A DNA stretch of 64,000 nt from Dyadobacter sp. CY323 (lineage in GTDB: Bacteria > Bacteroidota > Bacteroidia > Cytophagales > Spirosomataceae), in the NCBI RefSeq assembly GCF_021390245.1, contig NZ_JAJUXH010000010.1:248001-312000 (forward strand). Direction: 5' to 3'. The notes below the pieces were generated by a model, which searched no databases, was not told the origin of the DNA, and saw only the letters and a list, made by a program, of their open reading frames with translations. The translations under genes and the position numbers were made by a program. Below, piece by piece: positions 27,200 to 35,338 of this stretch. Every line of letters starts with the position of its first letter. The stretch's first letter is position 1.

Positions 27200-28600
27200 A
27201 TGCATATTCAATTTTTTGGGGCTGCAAGAGCCGTCACCGGAAGCAAGCATTTGATTACCACCGAAAAAGGCACTAAAATATTACTCGACTGCGGGCTTTT
27301 TCAAGGGATTCAAACAGATGAATTCAATAACACATTTGGTTTCAAACCTTCCGAAGTCGATTATCTGATCTTATCTCACGCCCATATCGACCATTCGGGG
27401 TTGATCCCCCGGCTGGTCAAAAAAGGTTTTAACGGACCGATTTATTGTACTTCCGCCACCGCTGATCTGTGCCGGGTTATGTTAATGGACAGCGCCCATA
27501 TTCAGGAACAAGATGTTGAACGGATCAACCGGAGGCGTCAAAAGCAAGGTCGGCCTTTGCTGGAAGAATTATACAGCTCAGAAGATGCTGCGCAAGCATT
27601 GACGTTGTTCAAACCGGTAAAGTATGGCCAGACTTTCTATGTCGGAAAGGAAAACGAAGTGGCGGTGGTACTTACAGACGCAGCGCATTTACTCGGTAGC
27701 GCAGCCGTTCACTTAACAATACCAGACAAAGGGACATTTACGCAGCTCACATTCACCGGAGATATTGGCAGGCCGGAAGATCGTATTCTGAAAAAACCAG
27801 ACGTTTTCCCCCAGGCCGACATTATTATTTGTGAGTCTACCTACGGCGACCGTCTGCACGAAAAAGAAGGCGATATGCACGCGCATCTCTTGAAAATTGT
27901 ACAGGAAACGTGCGTTCAAAACCGCGGCAAACTCATCATTCCTGCGTTTGCAATTGACCGTACACAGGAATTGATTTACGCTCTCGACCAACTATATAGC
28001 TCGGGTAAACTGCCCCGCATCCCGGTTTACATTGACAGTCCGCTCGCGATCCGTGCTACCAAGATCATGAAGGATCATGAAGAATGCTTCAATCCGGAAA
28101 TTCTCGCGTACATTGAAAAAGATGGCGACGCATTCGCATTTCCCTATCTCCATTACATCTCAGATGTGCAGGACTCCATTGCCTTGAATGAAAAGAAAGA
28201 ACCTTGCATTATCATTTCGGCATCCGGAATGGCGGAGGCCGGGAGGATCAAGCATCATATTAAAAACAACATTGGAAATCCGACGGCGACAATTTTACTG
28301 GTCGGTTATGCTTCCGCAAATACATTAGCCGGAGTTTTAAAACGGGGCGACAAGCAGGTTAACATTTTTGGGGAACAATTTGAAGTCCGCTGCAATGTGA
28401 CCTCGATGGAGTCATTTTCCGGTCATGGAGACTACAATGAAATGCTGGATTTTCTTTCGTGCCAGAATCCCGAACGTGTAAAAAAGGTTTTCCTGGTCCA
28501 TGGTGAGTATGAAACGCAGGTTTCGTTTAAATTAAAACTGCAAAATGCTGGGTTTAAGAATATTGAAATTCCCGCTCTTTACGAAAATGTAGAAATTTGA
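27200..28600 (+). CDS. MBL-fold beta-CASP RNA-processing-type hydrolase
   Basis: 466 residues. Metallo-beta-lactamase motif SHAHIDHSG has H60, H62, D64 and H65. Further ligands are in LTDAAHLLGS and FTGDIGR. The beta-CASP insert carries IVCESTYGDR-like IICESTYGDR, IPAFAIDRTQELIY and the ASGMAEAGRIKHH motif. A C-terminal RMMBL region has the SGHGDYNEM His motif. These are marks of CPSF73-like/YSH1-type nucleases, so it is probably an RNA endonuclease or exonuclease, but the RNA targets are unknown. It is likely cotranscribed with hpt. Confidence 0.87.
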   Translation: MHIQFFGAARAVTGSKHLITTEKGTKILLDCGLFQGIQTDEFNNTFGFKPSEVDYLILSHAHIDHSGLIPRLVKKGFNGPIYCTSATADLCRVMLMDSAHIQEQDVERINRRRQKQGRPLLEELYSSEDAAQALTLFKPVKYGQTFYVGKENEVAVVLTDAAHLLGSAAVHLTIPDKGTFTQLTFTGDIGRPEDRILKKPDVFPQADIIICESTYGDRLHEKEGDMHAHLLKIVQETCVQNRGKLIIPAFAIDRTQELIYALDQLYSSGKLPRIPVYIDSPLAIRATKIMKDHEECFNPEILAYIEKDGDAFAFPYLHYISDVQDSIALNEKKEPCIIISASGMAEAGRIKHHIKNNIGNPTATILLVGYASANTLAGVLKRGDKQVNIFGEQFEVRCNVTSMESFSGHGDYNEMLDFLSCQNPERVKKVFLVHGEYETQVSFKLKLQNAGFKNIEIPALYENVEI

Positions 28601-28618
28601 ACGGTCTGCTTTAAAACC

Positions 28619-28629
28619 TGCCAAGTCTT
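28619..28629. repeat. Partial TGCCAAGTCTT repeat
   Basis: An 11-base exact match to the core of the palindromic repeat at 25265-25298. It lies 18 bases after the stop of the beta-CASP gene and just before the tRNA promoter region. Confidence 0.5.
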
Positions 28630-28632
28630 TAC

Positions 28633-28640
28633 TACTTTCG
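28633..28640 (+). promoter_or_regulatory. Probable -7 element TACTTTCG of tRNA-Leu
   Basis: TACTTTCG differs from TAnnTTTG at one position and lies 18 bases before the tRNA 5' end. No TTG is at -33. Confidence 0.4.
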
Positions 28641-28657
28641 CAAACCCAATTTCAAAT

Positions 28658-28741
28658 GCCGAAGTGGTGAAACTGGTAGACACGCACGTTTCAGAGGCGT
28701 GTGGGGGTTGCCCCATGCGGGTTCGAGTCCCGCCTTCGGCA
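28658..28741 (+). tRNA. tRNA-Leu(CAG)
   Basis: The acceptor stem GCCGAAG / CTTCGGC is perfect. The D stem is GTG/CAC, the anticodon stem CACGT/GCGTG has loop TTCAGAG with anticodon CAG (reads CUG), the long variable arm is typical of class II tRNAs, and the T arm is GCGGG-TTCGAGT-CCCGC. The 3' CCA is not encoded. Confidence 0.95.
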
Positions 28742-28742
28742 C

Positions 28743-28777
28743 AAAACGCTGTTCCTGCTATCAGGAATGGCGTTTTT
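28743..28777 (+). terminator. Intrinsic terminator after tRNA-Leu
   Basis: AAAACGC (28743-28749) pairs with GCGTTTT (28770-28776), extended by TTCCTG/CAGGAA, with a 4-nt loop and a T-run, immediately after the tRNA. Confidence 0.8.
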
Positions 28778-28809
28778 GATTTAGGCCAAATTAGTGCCAA
28801 ATGCTTACC

Positions 28810-29475
28810 CTATTTGATAGACTGAATCATCCGCCGGATTTCGTCAGGCACTGAACCTGGATCTATTTGTTCTGCCAACTTCAAATATTTGGTCGCGCTA
28901 TCCTTTTTCATTGCATACAAATAAGCCATCGTCAGTTTGGATATGGTACCACTGTTTTTTGGATCCAGTCTGAAGGAGTGCCTCAGGTAATAAATGCTGC
29001 TATCCAGATCTTTTTGGCTACGGGTATCCGCATAAATGTTGCCGTAGCTCTGGGCTGCTGCTTCCCAAACAATAGGATTTTCGGGATTGAGCCGGAGCGA
29101 CTTTTTAAAGAACGGTATGGATTCTCTAAACCTCTCCTGACCTCCTAACAAGTTTCCGAAACCCCAATAAACTTCTGCATTGCTGCTATCGAGCAACCAG
29201 GCCTGGTTGAACCGCATCATTGCCGTATCCTGGACATTTGCATCGAAGTATTCCCAGGCTCTCGCAACCCGGTCTTCTGCCGCCCGTTTTCTATCGCCCT
29301 GAAATAATCCGTCAGTCTCTTGCAAAAACCTTCGGTCTGCCTCAATTTGCTCCGGACATTTTTTGGCATTGCCATACATGGGAAGCAGATTAATTTTTTC
29401 AGGACAATCCCGGATCAACGAACAGCAGATATATGTGATCGACAGAAAAAAGCAGCGGTGCAAAAAGTTCTCCAT
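28810..29475 (-). CDS. TPR protein, probably exported
   Basis: 221 residues. The N-terminus has a hydrophobic stretch (FFLSITYICCSLI) with cysteines that may be a lipoprotein or signal segment, though no canonical lipobox is clear. Three TPR-like units follow (WLLDSSNAEVYWGFGNLLGG; SLRLNPENPIVWEAAAQSYG; RLDPKNSGTISKLTMAYLYA). It is a helical scaffold of unknown role. It lies in the same direction as, and downstream of, the hemJ gene. Confidence 0.68.
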   Translation of the reverse strand: MENFLHRCFFLSITYICCSLIRDCPEKINLLPMYGNAKKCPEQIEADRRFLQETDGLFQGDRKRAAEDRVARAWEYFDANVQDTAMMRFNQAWLLDSSNAEVYWGFGNLLGGQERFRESIPFFKKSLRLNPENPIVWEAAAQSYGNIYADTRSQKDLDSSIYYLRHSFRLDPKNSGTISKLTMAYLYAMKKDSATKYLKLAEQIDPGSVPDEIRRMIQSIK

Positions 29476-29537
29476 TACCTAGATTGAATTACGGTTACGC
29501 TCGGTATTCGGCGGAACACATATACAAAAAGCGAACC

Positions 29538-30074
29538 TTAATTTTTGTCCCGGACCCGCTTTACGATTTTTACGGCCGTCATAATCAATACAGCAAAGAT
29601 GATCAGCCCGAGTACTCCCCACAGCCAGTCGACTGTATTTTTCAAAACGACCAGGAATACAATGGAGAATAGAAATATGGTGGCGACTTCATTAAATAAC
29701 CGCAGCTGGGAAGATGAAAACCGAAACTTTCCTTGGCTTAACTCCTTAAGGATCTTGCCGGTAAAAAAATGGTATCCCAAAAGTCCCAGGACAAAAAGCA
29801 ATTTCAGCTGCATCCAACCCTGCTCCAGCCACGCCGGCGTAATGTAAAGCATGATCGATCCGAACAATAATGCCAGCCAGCTTGCAGGTGTCATGATCGC
29901 GTTCCAGAGCAATTTTTCCATTTTGGTAAACTGCGCAAAAAGTATTTCACGCTCGGGATTCGGCTTGTCTTTTGCTTCGGTGTGGTACACAAATAACCGG
30001 GGCATATAAAACAGCCCGGCGAACCAGCTAACAACGAAAATAATATGCAGAGCCTTAAAATGAAGGTAGGTCAT
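29538..30074 (-). CDS. hemJ: Protoporphyrinogen IX oxidase HemJ (CopD/UPF0093 family)
   Basis: 178 residues with four or five membrane segments. The N-terminal KALHIIFVVSWFAGLFYMPRL includes the heme-ligand His10, and a conserved Lys lies in the WMQLKLLFVLGLLGYH segment, both known essential in HemJ. It oxidises protoporphyrinogen IX to protoporphyrin IX in heme synthesis in the inner membrane. Some annotation calls this family CopD; the HemJ N-terminal motif favours the oxidase. It is divergent from msrA. Confidence 0.82.
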   Translation of the reverse strand: MTYLHFKALHIIFVVSWFAGLFYMPRLFVYHTEAKDKPNPEREILFAQFTKMEKLLWNAIMTPASWLALLFGSIMLYITPAWLEQGWMQLKLLFVLGLLGYHFFTGKILKELSQGKFRFSSSQLRLFNEVATIFLFSIVFLVVLKNTVDWLWGVLGLIIFAVLIMTAVKIVKRVRDKN

Positions 30075-30190
30075 AGAGGAATTGTACCGATCTTTTTGTA
30101 CTCAAATTTCGTAAATTATACATCAATAAGCCGATAAAACTTTATTTGTCTGCGTTTCGTTACCAATTTGAAAAAATCAACACTATTAAC

Positions 30191-30880
30191 ATGATTAGAA
30201 CCACCATCCCCATTTTCACATTTCTATTTATGTGTTGCATGGTCATTATTTCGTGCGCGCAATCTGATAAAAAACAGAAGAAAAATATGGATAAAGCAAC
30301 TGCGTCCGCCGCATTGGACGAGAATAATGTAAATACCGCGAATACTGAAATCGCAACTTTCGGCACGGGTTGCTTTTGGTGCACCGAAGCTGTACTGGAG
30401 TCTTTAGACGGCGTCAAAAAGGTAATTTCAGGTTACTCCGGAGGCCACGACCCGAATCCTAATTACAAAGATGTTTGTACAGGAACCACCGGACATGCCG
30501 AATGTGTAGAAGTCACCTATGACCCGAAAGTGATTAGCTATGCCGACTTACTTGAAGCGTTTTTCCGCAGCCACGACCCTACAAGCCTGAACCGTCAGGG
30601 CAATGACGTGGGAACTCAGTATCGGTCCGTGATTTTTTATCACAACGATGAGCAGAAAAATCTGGCGGAAAAAGCGAAGGCTGAGCTTGATAAATCCGGA
30701 GCATACTCGAATCCGATCGTCACTGAAATTACTAAAGCTCCGAAGTTCTATCCCGCAGAGGACTATCATCAAAACTATTTCGCAAACAACCCCGACCAGG
30801 GATATTGCGCGTTTGTCATTGCCCCAAAACTGGACAAGTTCAAAAAAGTTTTCAAAGAGAAATTACGGAAACAAATCTGA
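30191..30880 (+). CDS. msrA: Peptide methionine-S-sulfoxide reductase, lipoprotein form
   Basis: 229 residues from the ATG at 30191. The first 22 residues (MIRTTIPIFTFLFMCCMVII then SC) form a lipoprotein signal with the lipobox IISC and Cys22; a linker of about 30 residues leads to the MsrA domain. The catalytic motif GTGCFWCTEA has C61 and C64, followed by GYSGG, GHAEC, and PAEDYHQNYF. It reduces methionine-S-sulfoxide in periplasmic or outer-membrane-facing proteins. I chose this start because it begins the signal peptide; an in-frame TTG at 30146 would add 15 residues and break the signal. Confidence 0.92.
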   Translation: MIRTTIPIFTFLFMCCMVIISCAQSDKKQKKNMDKATASAALDENNVNTANTEIATFGTGCFWCTEAVLESLDGVKKVISGYSGGHDPNPNYKDVCTGTTGHAECVEVTYDPKVISYADLLEAFFRSHDPTSLNRQGNDVGTQYRSVIFYHNDEQKNLAEKAKAELDKSGAYSNPIVTEITKAPKFYPAEDYHQNYFANNPDQGYCAFVIAPKLDKFKKVFKEKLRKQI

Positions 30881-30943
30881 TTTCAACCTTTAAAATTGGA
30901 TAAAGGCCAGTTATAAGGTGAGAGTATCCGCATAATAAGTATA

Positions 30944-31000
30944 AATGGCACAAGTTTTGAAGCGTTCAAATAAAGGCTTTAATTTGTGCCATTATTTTTT
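30944..31000 (+). terminator. Long hairpin between msrA and the small barrel gene
   Basis: AATGGCACAA (30944-30953) pairs with TTGTGCCATT (30984-30993). The flanking inner bases GCTTTAA / TTTTGAAGC extend it, and a T-run follows at 30995-31000. It can end the msrA message, but it is only 21 bases before the next start codon, so it may also lie in that gene's leader. Confidence 0.6.
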
Positions 31001-31021
31001 AACAATAACTAATCTATTACG

Positions 31022-31546
31022 ATGAAAAAGATTCTATTTATGTTTCTGGTTGCCGCCGCTTTCAGCGCAACTTCCGAAAAGGCTTTCGCCCAGTTTGAAA
31101 AAGGAGATAAATTACTGAATGTTGGTATCAACTTAGGCGGCACGTACGGTGGTGGCGGGATCGGTGCAGGTGCATCGTTCGAAGGTGGTGTGCATGACTT
31201 CATCAGCGTAGGTGGTCAATTCGACTTTGTGCATTGGGGGTATGGTGGAGGAATTTACAGTTACGGCTGGAGCTACAATTTTATTAATATCGCAGCCAGA
31301 GGTTCATATCACTACGGAAAGCATTTCCTGAAAATGGATAATCTTGACCTTTACGCTGGCCCTGCATTGGGCTATCGTATTGCGAGCTCATCATATGACG
31401 GCATTGGTTATGACGCGTATGGTAGCGGTGTTTTCTTCGGTGCATTTGCAGGAGCACGCTACTATTTTAAACCGAATATGGGCGTGTTTGCTGAGGTTGG
31501 TTATAATGCCTCTCCATTAAAAGCTGGTATCGCTTTCAAATTCTAA
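31022..31546 (+). CDS. Small outer-membrane beta-barrel protein
   Basis: 174 residues with a signal peptide (MKKILFMFLVAAAFSATSEKAFAQ). The mature part is Gly/Tyr-rich alternating strands (LNVGINLGGTYGGGG, AGARYYFKPNMGVFAEVGY) ending in FKF, typical of eight-strand OmpW/OmpX-like barrels of Bacteroidota. Function is unknown. It is flanked by a hairpin before and a bidirectional terminator after. Confidence 0.78.
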   Translation: MKKILFMFLVAAAFSATSEKAFAQFEKGDKLLNVGINLGGTYGGGGIGAGASFEGGVHDFISVGGQFDFVHWGYGGGIYSYGWSYNFINIAARGSYHYGKHFLKMDNLDLYAGPALGYRIASSSYDGIGYDAYGSGVFFGAFAGARYYFKPNMGVFAEVGYNASPLKAGIAFKF

Positions 31547-31565
31547 GACAAGTCGAATAAATAAA

Positions 31566-31601
31566 AAAAAGGTCGCCGGAAATGTTTCCAGCGACCTTTT
31601 T
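31566..31601. terminator. Bidirectional intrinsic terminator
   Basis: AAAAAGGTCGC (31566-31576) pairs with GCGACCTTTTT (31591-31601), with an inner GGAA/TTCC. It lies between the barrel gene (plus) and the converging gene that ends at 31618. Confidence 0.85.
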
Positions 31602-31617
31602 CATTTCACCATGTCTA

Positions 31618-32394
31618 TTAAAAATTCAAACTCACTCTGACATATCCTGATTGAGTTACCGGATTGAACCCTGGGTTGATCCTCCATGCAAGGGGCTCAC
31701 CCCGGTGAATCAACTCCCTTCTAATCCTGTTGGCTTTTGAACCGTTTTTGCCAAATTTGATAAAACCGACTGTTCCAAACGTAGTAGCTCCGGCAAAGCC
31801 GCCGATCATCATCCAGGCACCCCTCAACGCCCTGCGTTCATCGGCATAAGTAGCAAAATTCCCATTTGCATCTGTTGCACTGGCTAAAATACCTGTTCCG
31901 ATCCCTGCAACAAGAACCCCAGCGGAGGTTCCGGCTATCCCCATGATCAGCCCGCCTTTCGACTTGGCTTTATAGAATTTGTAGGTAGCACGAAGTTGAT
32001 CTGAGGGAGAAGCTCTTATTTCCTCCATTAACTTATTTCCGTTTCTGGGAGGTGCTGCCGCAGGTTTAACCGAATTTGGCTGTGCCGATGAGGGTGTATA
32101 GTAGCTTGGTACTTCCAGAACTGCCTCAAACGTCTCGACTTCACCATTACCGTATTTAATGGAGGTGATCTCGCTCTTTTTGACCGTAAATAACGGGCCT
32201 TCCGGATCTGTTAATTTCTTGTATTTAACGACGCTCTCATCCACTTCCTGAATGAATACTTCTAATTTAGAGTCGCCCCGAAGCATAATGATATCGGGTT
32301 TTCTTTGCGTTTGAGCAGAGCAAAATGTCGCAATTGCGCATAAAAACAGCATCGCACACAGGATTGGCGCTACTTTAGGTAAACTTACTTTCAT
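31618..32394 (-). CDS. Exported protein of unknown function, tandem paralogue A
   Basis: 258 residues with a signal peptide ending near CSAQ. A beta-rich N-terminal domain (DIIMLRGDSKLEVFIQEVDE...) is followed by a Pro/Ala linker, then SPSDQLRATYKFYKAKSKGG, two hydrophobic Gly/Ala-rich segments (about 150-175 and 190-212) and a conserved end INPGFNPVTQSGYVRVSLNF. The neighbour at 32452-33186 shares these blocks in the same order, so the two arose by duplication. The two glycine-rich hydrophobic helices suggest membrane association. No function is known. Confidence 0.72.
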   Translation of the reverse strand: MKVSLPKVAPILCAMLFLCAIATFCSAQTQRKPDIIMLRGDSKLEVFIQEVDESVVKYKKLTDPEGPLFTVKKSEITSIKYGNGEVETFEAVLEVPSYYTPSSAQPNSVKPAAAPPRNGNKLMEEIRASPSDQLRATYKFYKAKSKGGLIMGIAGTSAGVLVAGIGTGILASATDANGNFATYADERRALRGAWMMIGGFAGATTFGTVGFIKFGKNGSKANRIRRELIHRGEPLAWRINPGFNPVTQSGYVRVSLNF

Positions 32395-32451
32395 TCTGAA
32401 AAAGCTTGATGAGTAGAATTTTAAACTAATGAAGTAAAAAATTTACCTGGA

Positions 32452-33186
32452 TCAAAACGACATTCTCAAAGTAAGGTAGCCAGATTTATTTAACGGGTCG
32501 AAACCCGGGCTGATCCTGAATGATGTCAATGGCTGATTTCTGCGTTCGAGCTCCGCTTTCACTTTCCCGGCTTTCTTTTTATTCACCTTATGATTACGGA
32601 AAGTGATCAGCCCGAGAACGCCCCCGAAAACCGGACCCGCGATGGCCAGAGACGTACCGATCGTTTTGTTGTCAGGGCTATCCCCGGTTGAAGAGACGAT
32701 TATCCCGGAAACCAGCGTCGCAACGGCAATCGAAGTAAAGACAATCGCCCCGGTTCTACCATCGATCGCTTTGTTGTTATAATATTCGTATTTATCCCTC
32801 AACTGATCTGAGTTCGCCATGACCACACTTTTGTCAAATGCATTGGTCGGCAAATTATTCATGTCTGCATATTGGCCTACGCTATCCGGTGGGACCTTAC
32901 CGACTAAAACGGAATCTTTCACATTGATGATTTTCCCGTTTTTTAGCAAAACCCTAGCGACCTGATCGAGATATATGTAGGTTTTGGCACTATCGGCTGT
33001 TCCCAGGTCGCGGTAGTTGATTTTCTCGTAGCTCATTTGGGTAATCAAAGCCTGAATCCGAGAACTGTCACGCTTAACAATCACATCATTTTTTGCGGGC
33101 GTTTGAGCGGCGGCAGATTGGACAAGAAGGAAGGCGAAGAAAGCAACTTTCGTAATAAGCAACTTTTTAAATGTGTGTAAATGCAT
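32452..33186 (-). CDS. Exported protein of unknown function, tandem paralogue B
   Basis: 244 residues with a signal peptide ending SAAAQ. It has the same plan as paralogue A: DVIVKRDSSRIQALITQM at the start, ANSDQLRDKYEYYNNKAIDG before the hydrophobic pair (about 150-200), and ISPGFDPLNKSGYLTLRMSF at the end. Compared with A it lacks the Pro/Ala linker, replacing it with a NLPTNAFDK segment. It lies upstream of A on the same strand, 57 bases apart, so both could be on one message. Confidence 0.72.
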   Translation of the reverse strand: MHLHTFKKLLITKVAFFAFLLVQSAAAQTPAKNDVIVKRDSSRIQALITQMSYEKINYRDLGTADSAKTYIYLDQVARVLLKNGKIINVKDSVLVGKVPPDSVGQYADMNNLPTNAFDKSVVMANSDQLRDKYEYYNNKAIDGRTGAIVFTSIAVATLVSGIIVSSTGDSPDNKTIGTSLAIAGPVFGGVLGLITFRNHKVNKKKAGKVKAELERRNQPLTSFRISPGFDPLNKSGYLTLRMSF

Positions 33187-33263
33187 ATTGGTGAAGTTAA
33201 AATGAAAGATAGATTTTTTAAACCTACATAAACTTTCTTCACCTATCCTAAAAAAGTGTGCTA

Positions 33264-33986
33264 TTACATTCCGAATTTATTTAATTGCTTCACAAGCACC
33301 TCAAAATCTTTGGGATACGGAGCTTCGATACGTATGGGGTCTCCGTTCATTACAGCAAAGGAAAGAGAATGCGCATGTAGTGCAACACGTTGAATAAGAG
33401 GTTGTTCCTCTGTCTCTTTTTTCAAATTGAATTTGCGTTTCAGGCTCGACAAAAAGATAGGCTCACCTCCATATTGAGGATCGCATACAATAGGAGCTTT
33501 CAGGCAGGATAAATGGATGCGTATCTGATGCATACGTCCGGTTATGGGGATACATTCTACTAATGTGTATCCGCGATAAACCTGCAATGTGTTGAAAATG
33601 GTTTCAGCAACCTTGCCTTCCGCCCGGTCAATTTTTACGGCAGTGCCGTTCTTTAAGGGGAGAATTGGCAGGTAAACGGAAATACTATCGAGATTATGAA
33701 TGCCATTTGCAACTGCATGATAGCGTTTCGTCACTTCACGATGCTCAAACTGCATTGCCAGATGGCGGTAAGCTGCCGGGTTTTTCGCGAATGCGAGGAC
33801 TCCCGATGTTTCCTTATCTAATCTATGTGCAGCCTGTAAATCAGGATTATATTCTTTGGCAAGCCGCAATACGCTTCCTCCTCTGTCTGCTGTCCGTTCA
33901 TCCAGTGTTGCCAGGTGTGGCGGTTTGTTAACCAACAGAAAATCCTCATCTTCAAATACTATGAGGTCTTTAAAATTCAATTTCAT
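33264..33986 (-). CDS. RluA-family pseudouridine synthase
   Basis: 240 residues of catalytic domain only, without an S4 RNA-binding domain. The signature AAHRLDKETSGVLAF carries the catalytic Asp at about residue 58, and PITGRMHQIRIHLS marks the RNA-binding groove. It isomerises uridine in rRNA or tRNA; the target site cannot be read from sequence. A second RluA-type synthase lies at 54506. Confidence 0.85.
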   Translation of the reverse strand: MKLNFKDLIVFEDEDFLLVNKPPHLATLDERTADRGGSVLRLAKEYNPDLQAAHRLDKETSGVLAFAKNPAAYRHLAMQFEHREVTKRYHAVANGIHNLDSISVYLPILPLKNGTAVKIDRAEGKVAETIFNTLQVYRGYTLVECIPITGRMHQIRIHLSCLKAPIVCDPQYGGEPIFLSSLKRKFNLKKETEEQPLIQRVALHAHSLSFAVMNGDPIRIEAPYPKDFEVLVKQLNKFGM

Positions 33987-34003
33987 AATTGTTCAATAAA
34001 AAT

Positions 34004-34044
34004 AATCCGAATGAATTACCACATAACGATAATTCATTCGGATT
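34004..34044 (-). terminator. Intrinsic terminator of the ABC ATPase gene
   Basis: A perfect 14-bp stem (34004-34017 with 34031-34044) with a 13-nt loop. On the minus strand it is followed by ATTTTTATT, about 45 bases after the ATPase stop codon. Confidence 0.7.
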
Positions 34045-34087
34045 CGCTCACTTTAAAAAATTTAAGCAGTCTCTGGTGTAAATATAA

Positions 34088-34798
34088 TCATACCAATGCA
34101 GTAACCCTCGTAGGATTCGGATTTATGGTGTCGGATTCGACTAATCCATCTCGGAGGCGGACAATGCGGTGCGCGTAATGCGCGATATCTTCTTCGTGCG
34201 TCACCATAACAATCGTATTTCCTTTACTATAAAGCTGATCGAACAAATCCATGATCTCGTATGAAGTTTTTGAATCCAGGTTTCCGGTAGGTTCATCTGC
34301 CAGCAGGATACTCGGATCATTCACCAAAGCCCGGGCGATAGCAACCCGCTGACGCTGACCACCTGACAATTCATTCGGTTTGTGCCCGGCCCGGTTTTCG
34401 AGGCCCACGTTTTTAAGGGAGAGCATTGCCTTTTCAGTTCTGTCCGATTTGTTTAGACCTGCATAGATCAGCGGCAATGCAACATTATCCAGCGAGGACA
34501 TTCTTGGCAAAAGGTTGAAAGTCTGAAATACAAACCCGATTTCCTTATTGCGAATTTCAGCGAGTTCGCTTTCAGTCATGTCACTCACGTCTTTATTATT
34601 CAAAACATAGCGGCCTGTCGATGGTGTGTCAAGACATCCGATGATGTTCATCAGGGTTGATTTCCCAGAACCGGAAGGCCCCATAAATGCAACATATTCT
34701 CCTTTATTGACCGAAATAGTCACGGATTTCAATGCCTGGATAATTTCCGTACCCATTACATATCGTTTTGAAATCTCCGTAGTTTCTATGATTTTCAT
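34088..34798 (-). CDS. ABC transporter ATP-binding protein (MacB/LolD type)
   Basis: 236 residues. Walker [10 protein letters not shown] is at 40-48, with a Q-loop in [10 protein letters not shown], the signature [15 protein letters not shown], Walker B ILLADEP and the D-loop GNLD typical of MacB/LolD/FtsE-like exporters. No permease is adjacent: upstream is a 150-residue protein, and downstream past the terminator is the RluA gene. The permease must be elsewhere. A role in lipoprotein or macrolide-type export is a family-level inference. Confidence 0.87.
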   Translation of the reverse strand: MKIIETTEISKRYVMGTEIIQALKSVTISVNKGEYVAFMGPSGSGKSTLMNIIGCLDTPSTGRYVLNNKDVSDMTESELAEIRNKEIGFVFQTFNLLPRMSSLDNVALPLIYAGLNKSDRTEKAMLSLKNVGLENRAGHKPNELSGGQRQRVAIARALVNDPSILLADEPTGNLDSKTSYEIMDLFDQLYSKGNTIVMVTHEEDIAHYAHRIVRLRDGLVESDTINPNPTRVTALV

Positions 34799-34844
34799 GT
34801 ATGGGATTTTTCTTTTAAATAACTAAAACAGGCTAAAACGTATG

Positions 34845-35297
34845 TCAGACCGCAGCTGATGTCTTTTGAAAATAAATGAATGTGTACAAAGATGCGAGCA
34901 AAACCGCCGCTGGAATATCTTCGTTCTGGACCTCCCCTGTTTTCTGCCAAAACCCCGACAGCTTGAAATCAGCCCGGGTGCCATTGTTGGCAACAAACCA
35001 TTTCCTGCGGCTCCACGGCTCAAACTTCCATTCGTAGCTTATGTCGTTGTACGTAATGGTTGCGGCGCTTTTCAGAAAATGAAATTCGATGTTGCCGAGA
35101 ATTTTATCTCCGTCAATGCTTTGGATATCTGTTTTCTTTTGCAAAAACCCTTTGGTTTTAAACCGGACCAGATGTCCGTTAAGTTCTCCGTATCCTTCGT
35201 TTTTCCAGGTACTGGTTTTCAGCAACCCGGCTATTATTTTGCCCCTGAAAATCCGGTGCTCCGTTCCGCTAAAATTCGATTTCCAGGTTAAAGACAT
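34845..35297 (-). CDS. Small beta-rich protein of unknown function
   Basis: 150 residues with no signal peptide. It is a run of short antiparallel strands with many aromatic residues (LTWKSNFSGTEHRIFRGKIIA, YEWKFEPWSRRKWFV), followed by a hydrophobic C-terminal helix (IPAAVLLASLYTFIYFQ). The pattern resembles LURP-one/scramblase-like tubby folds, but I cannot assign it. It lies between the TPR membrane protein and the ABC ATPase genes, 41 and 46 bases from each, so a three-gene unit is likely. Confidence 0.6.
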   Translation of the reverse strand: MSLTWKSNFSGTEHRIFRGKIIAGLLKTSTWKNEGYGELNGHLVRFKTKGFLQKKTDIQSIDGDKILGNIEFHFLKSAATITYNDISYEWKFEPWSRRKWFVANNGTRADFKLSGFWQKTGEVQNEDIPAAVLLASLYTFIYFQKTSAAV

Positions 35298-35338
35298 TTG
35301 TTGATGAAGTGCAGATTATGAATCTCTAAAATATTAAA

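Noticed and set aside
28779..28803. Sequence GGCCAAATTAGTGCCAAATG just after tRNA-Leu as a possible attachment site
   Set aside because: There is no integrase, no duplicated tRNA end and no foreign cargo nearby.
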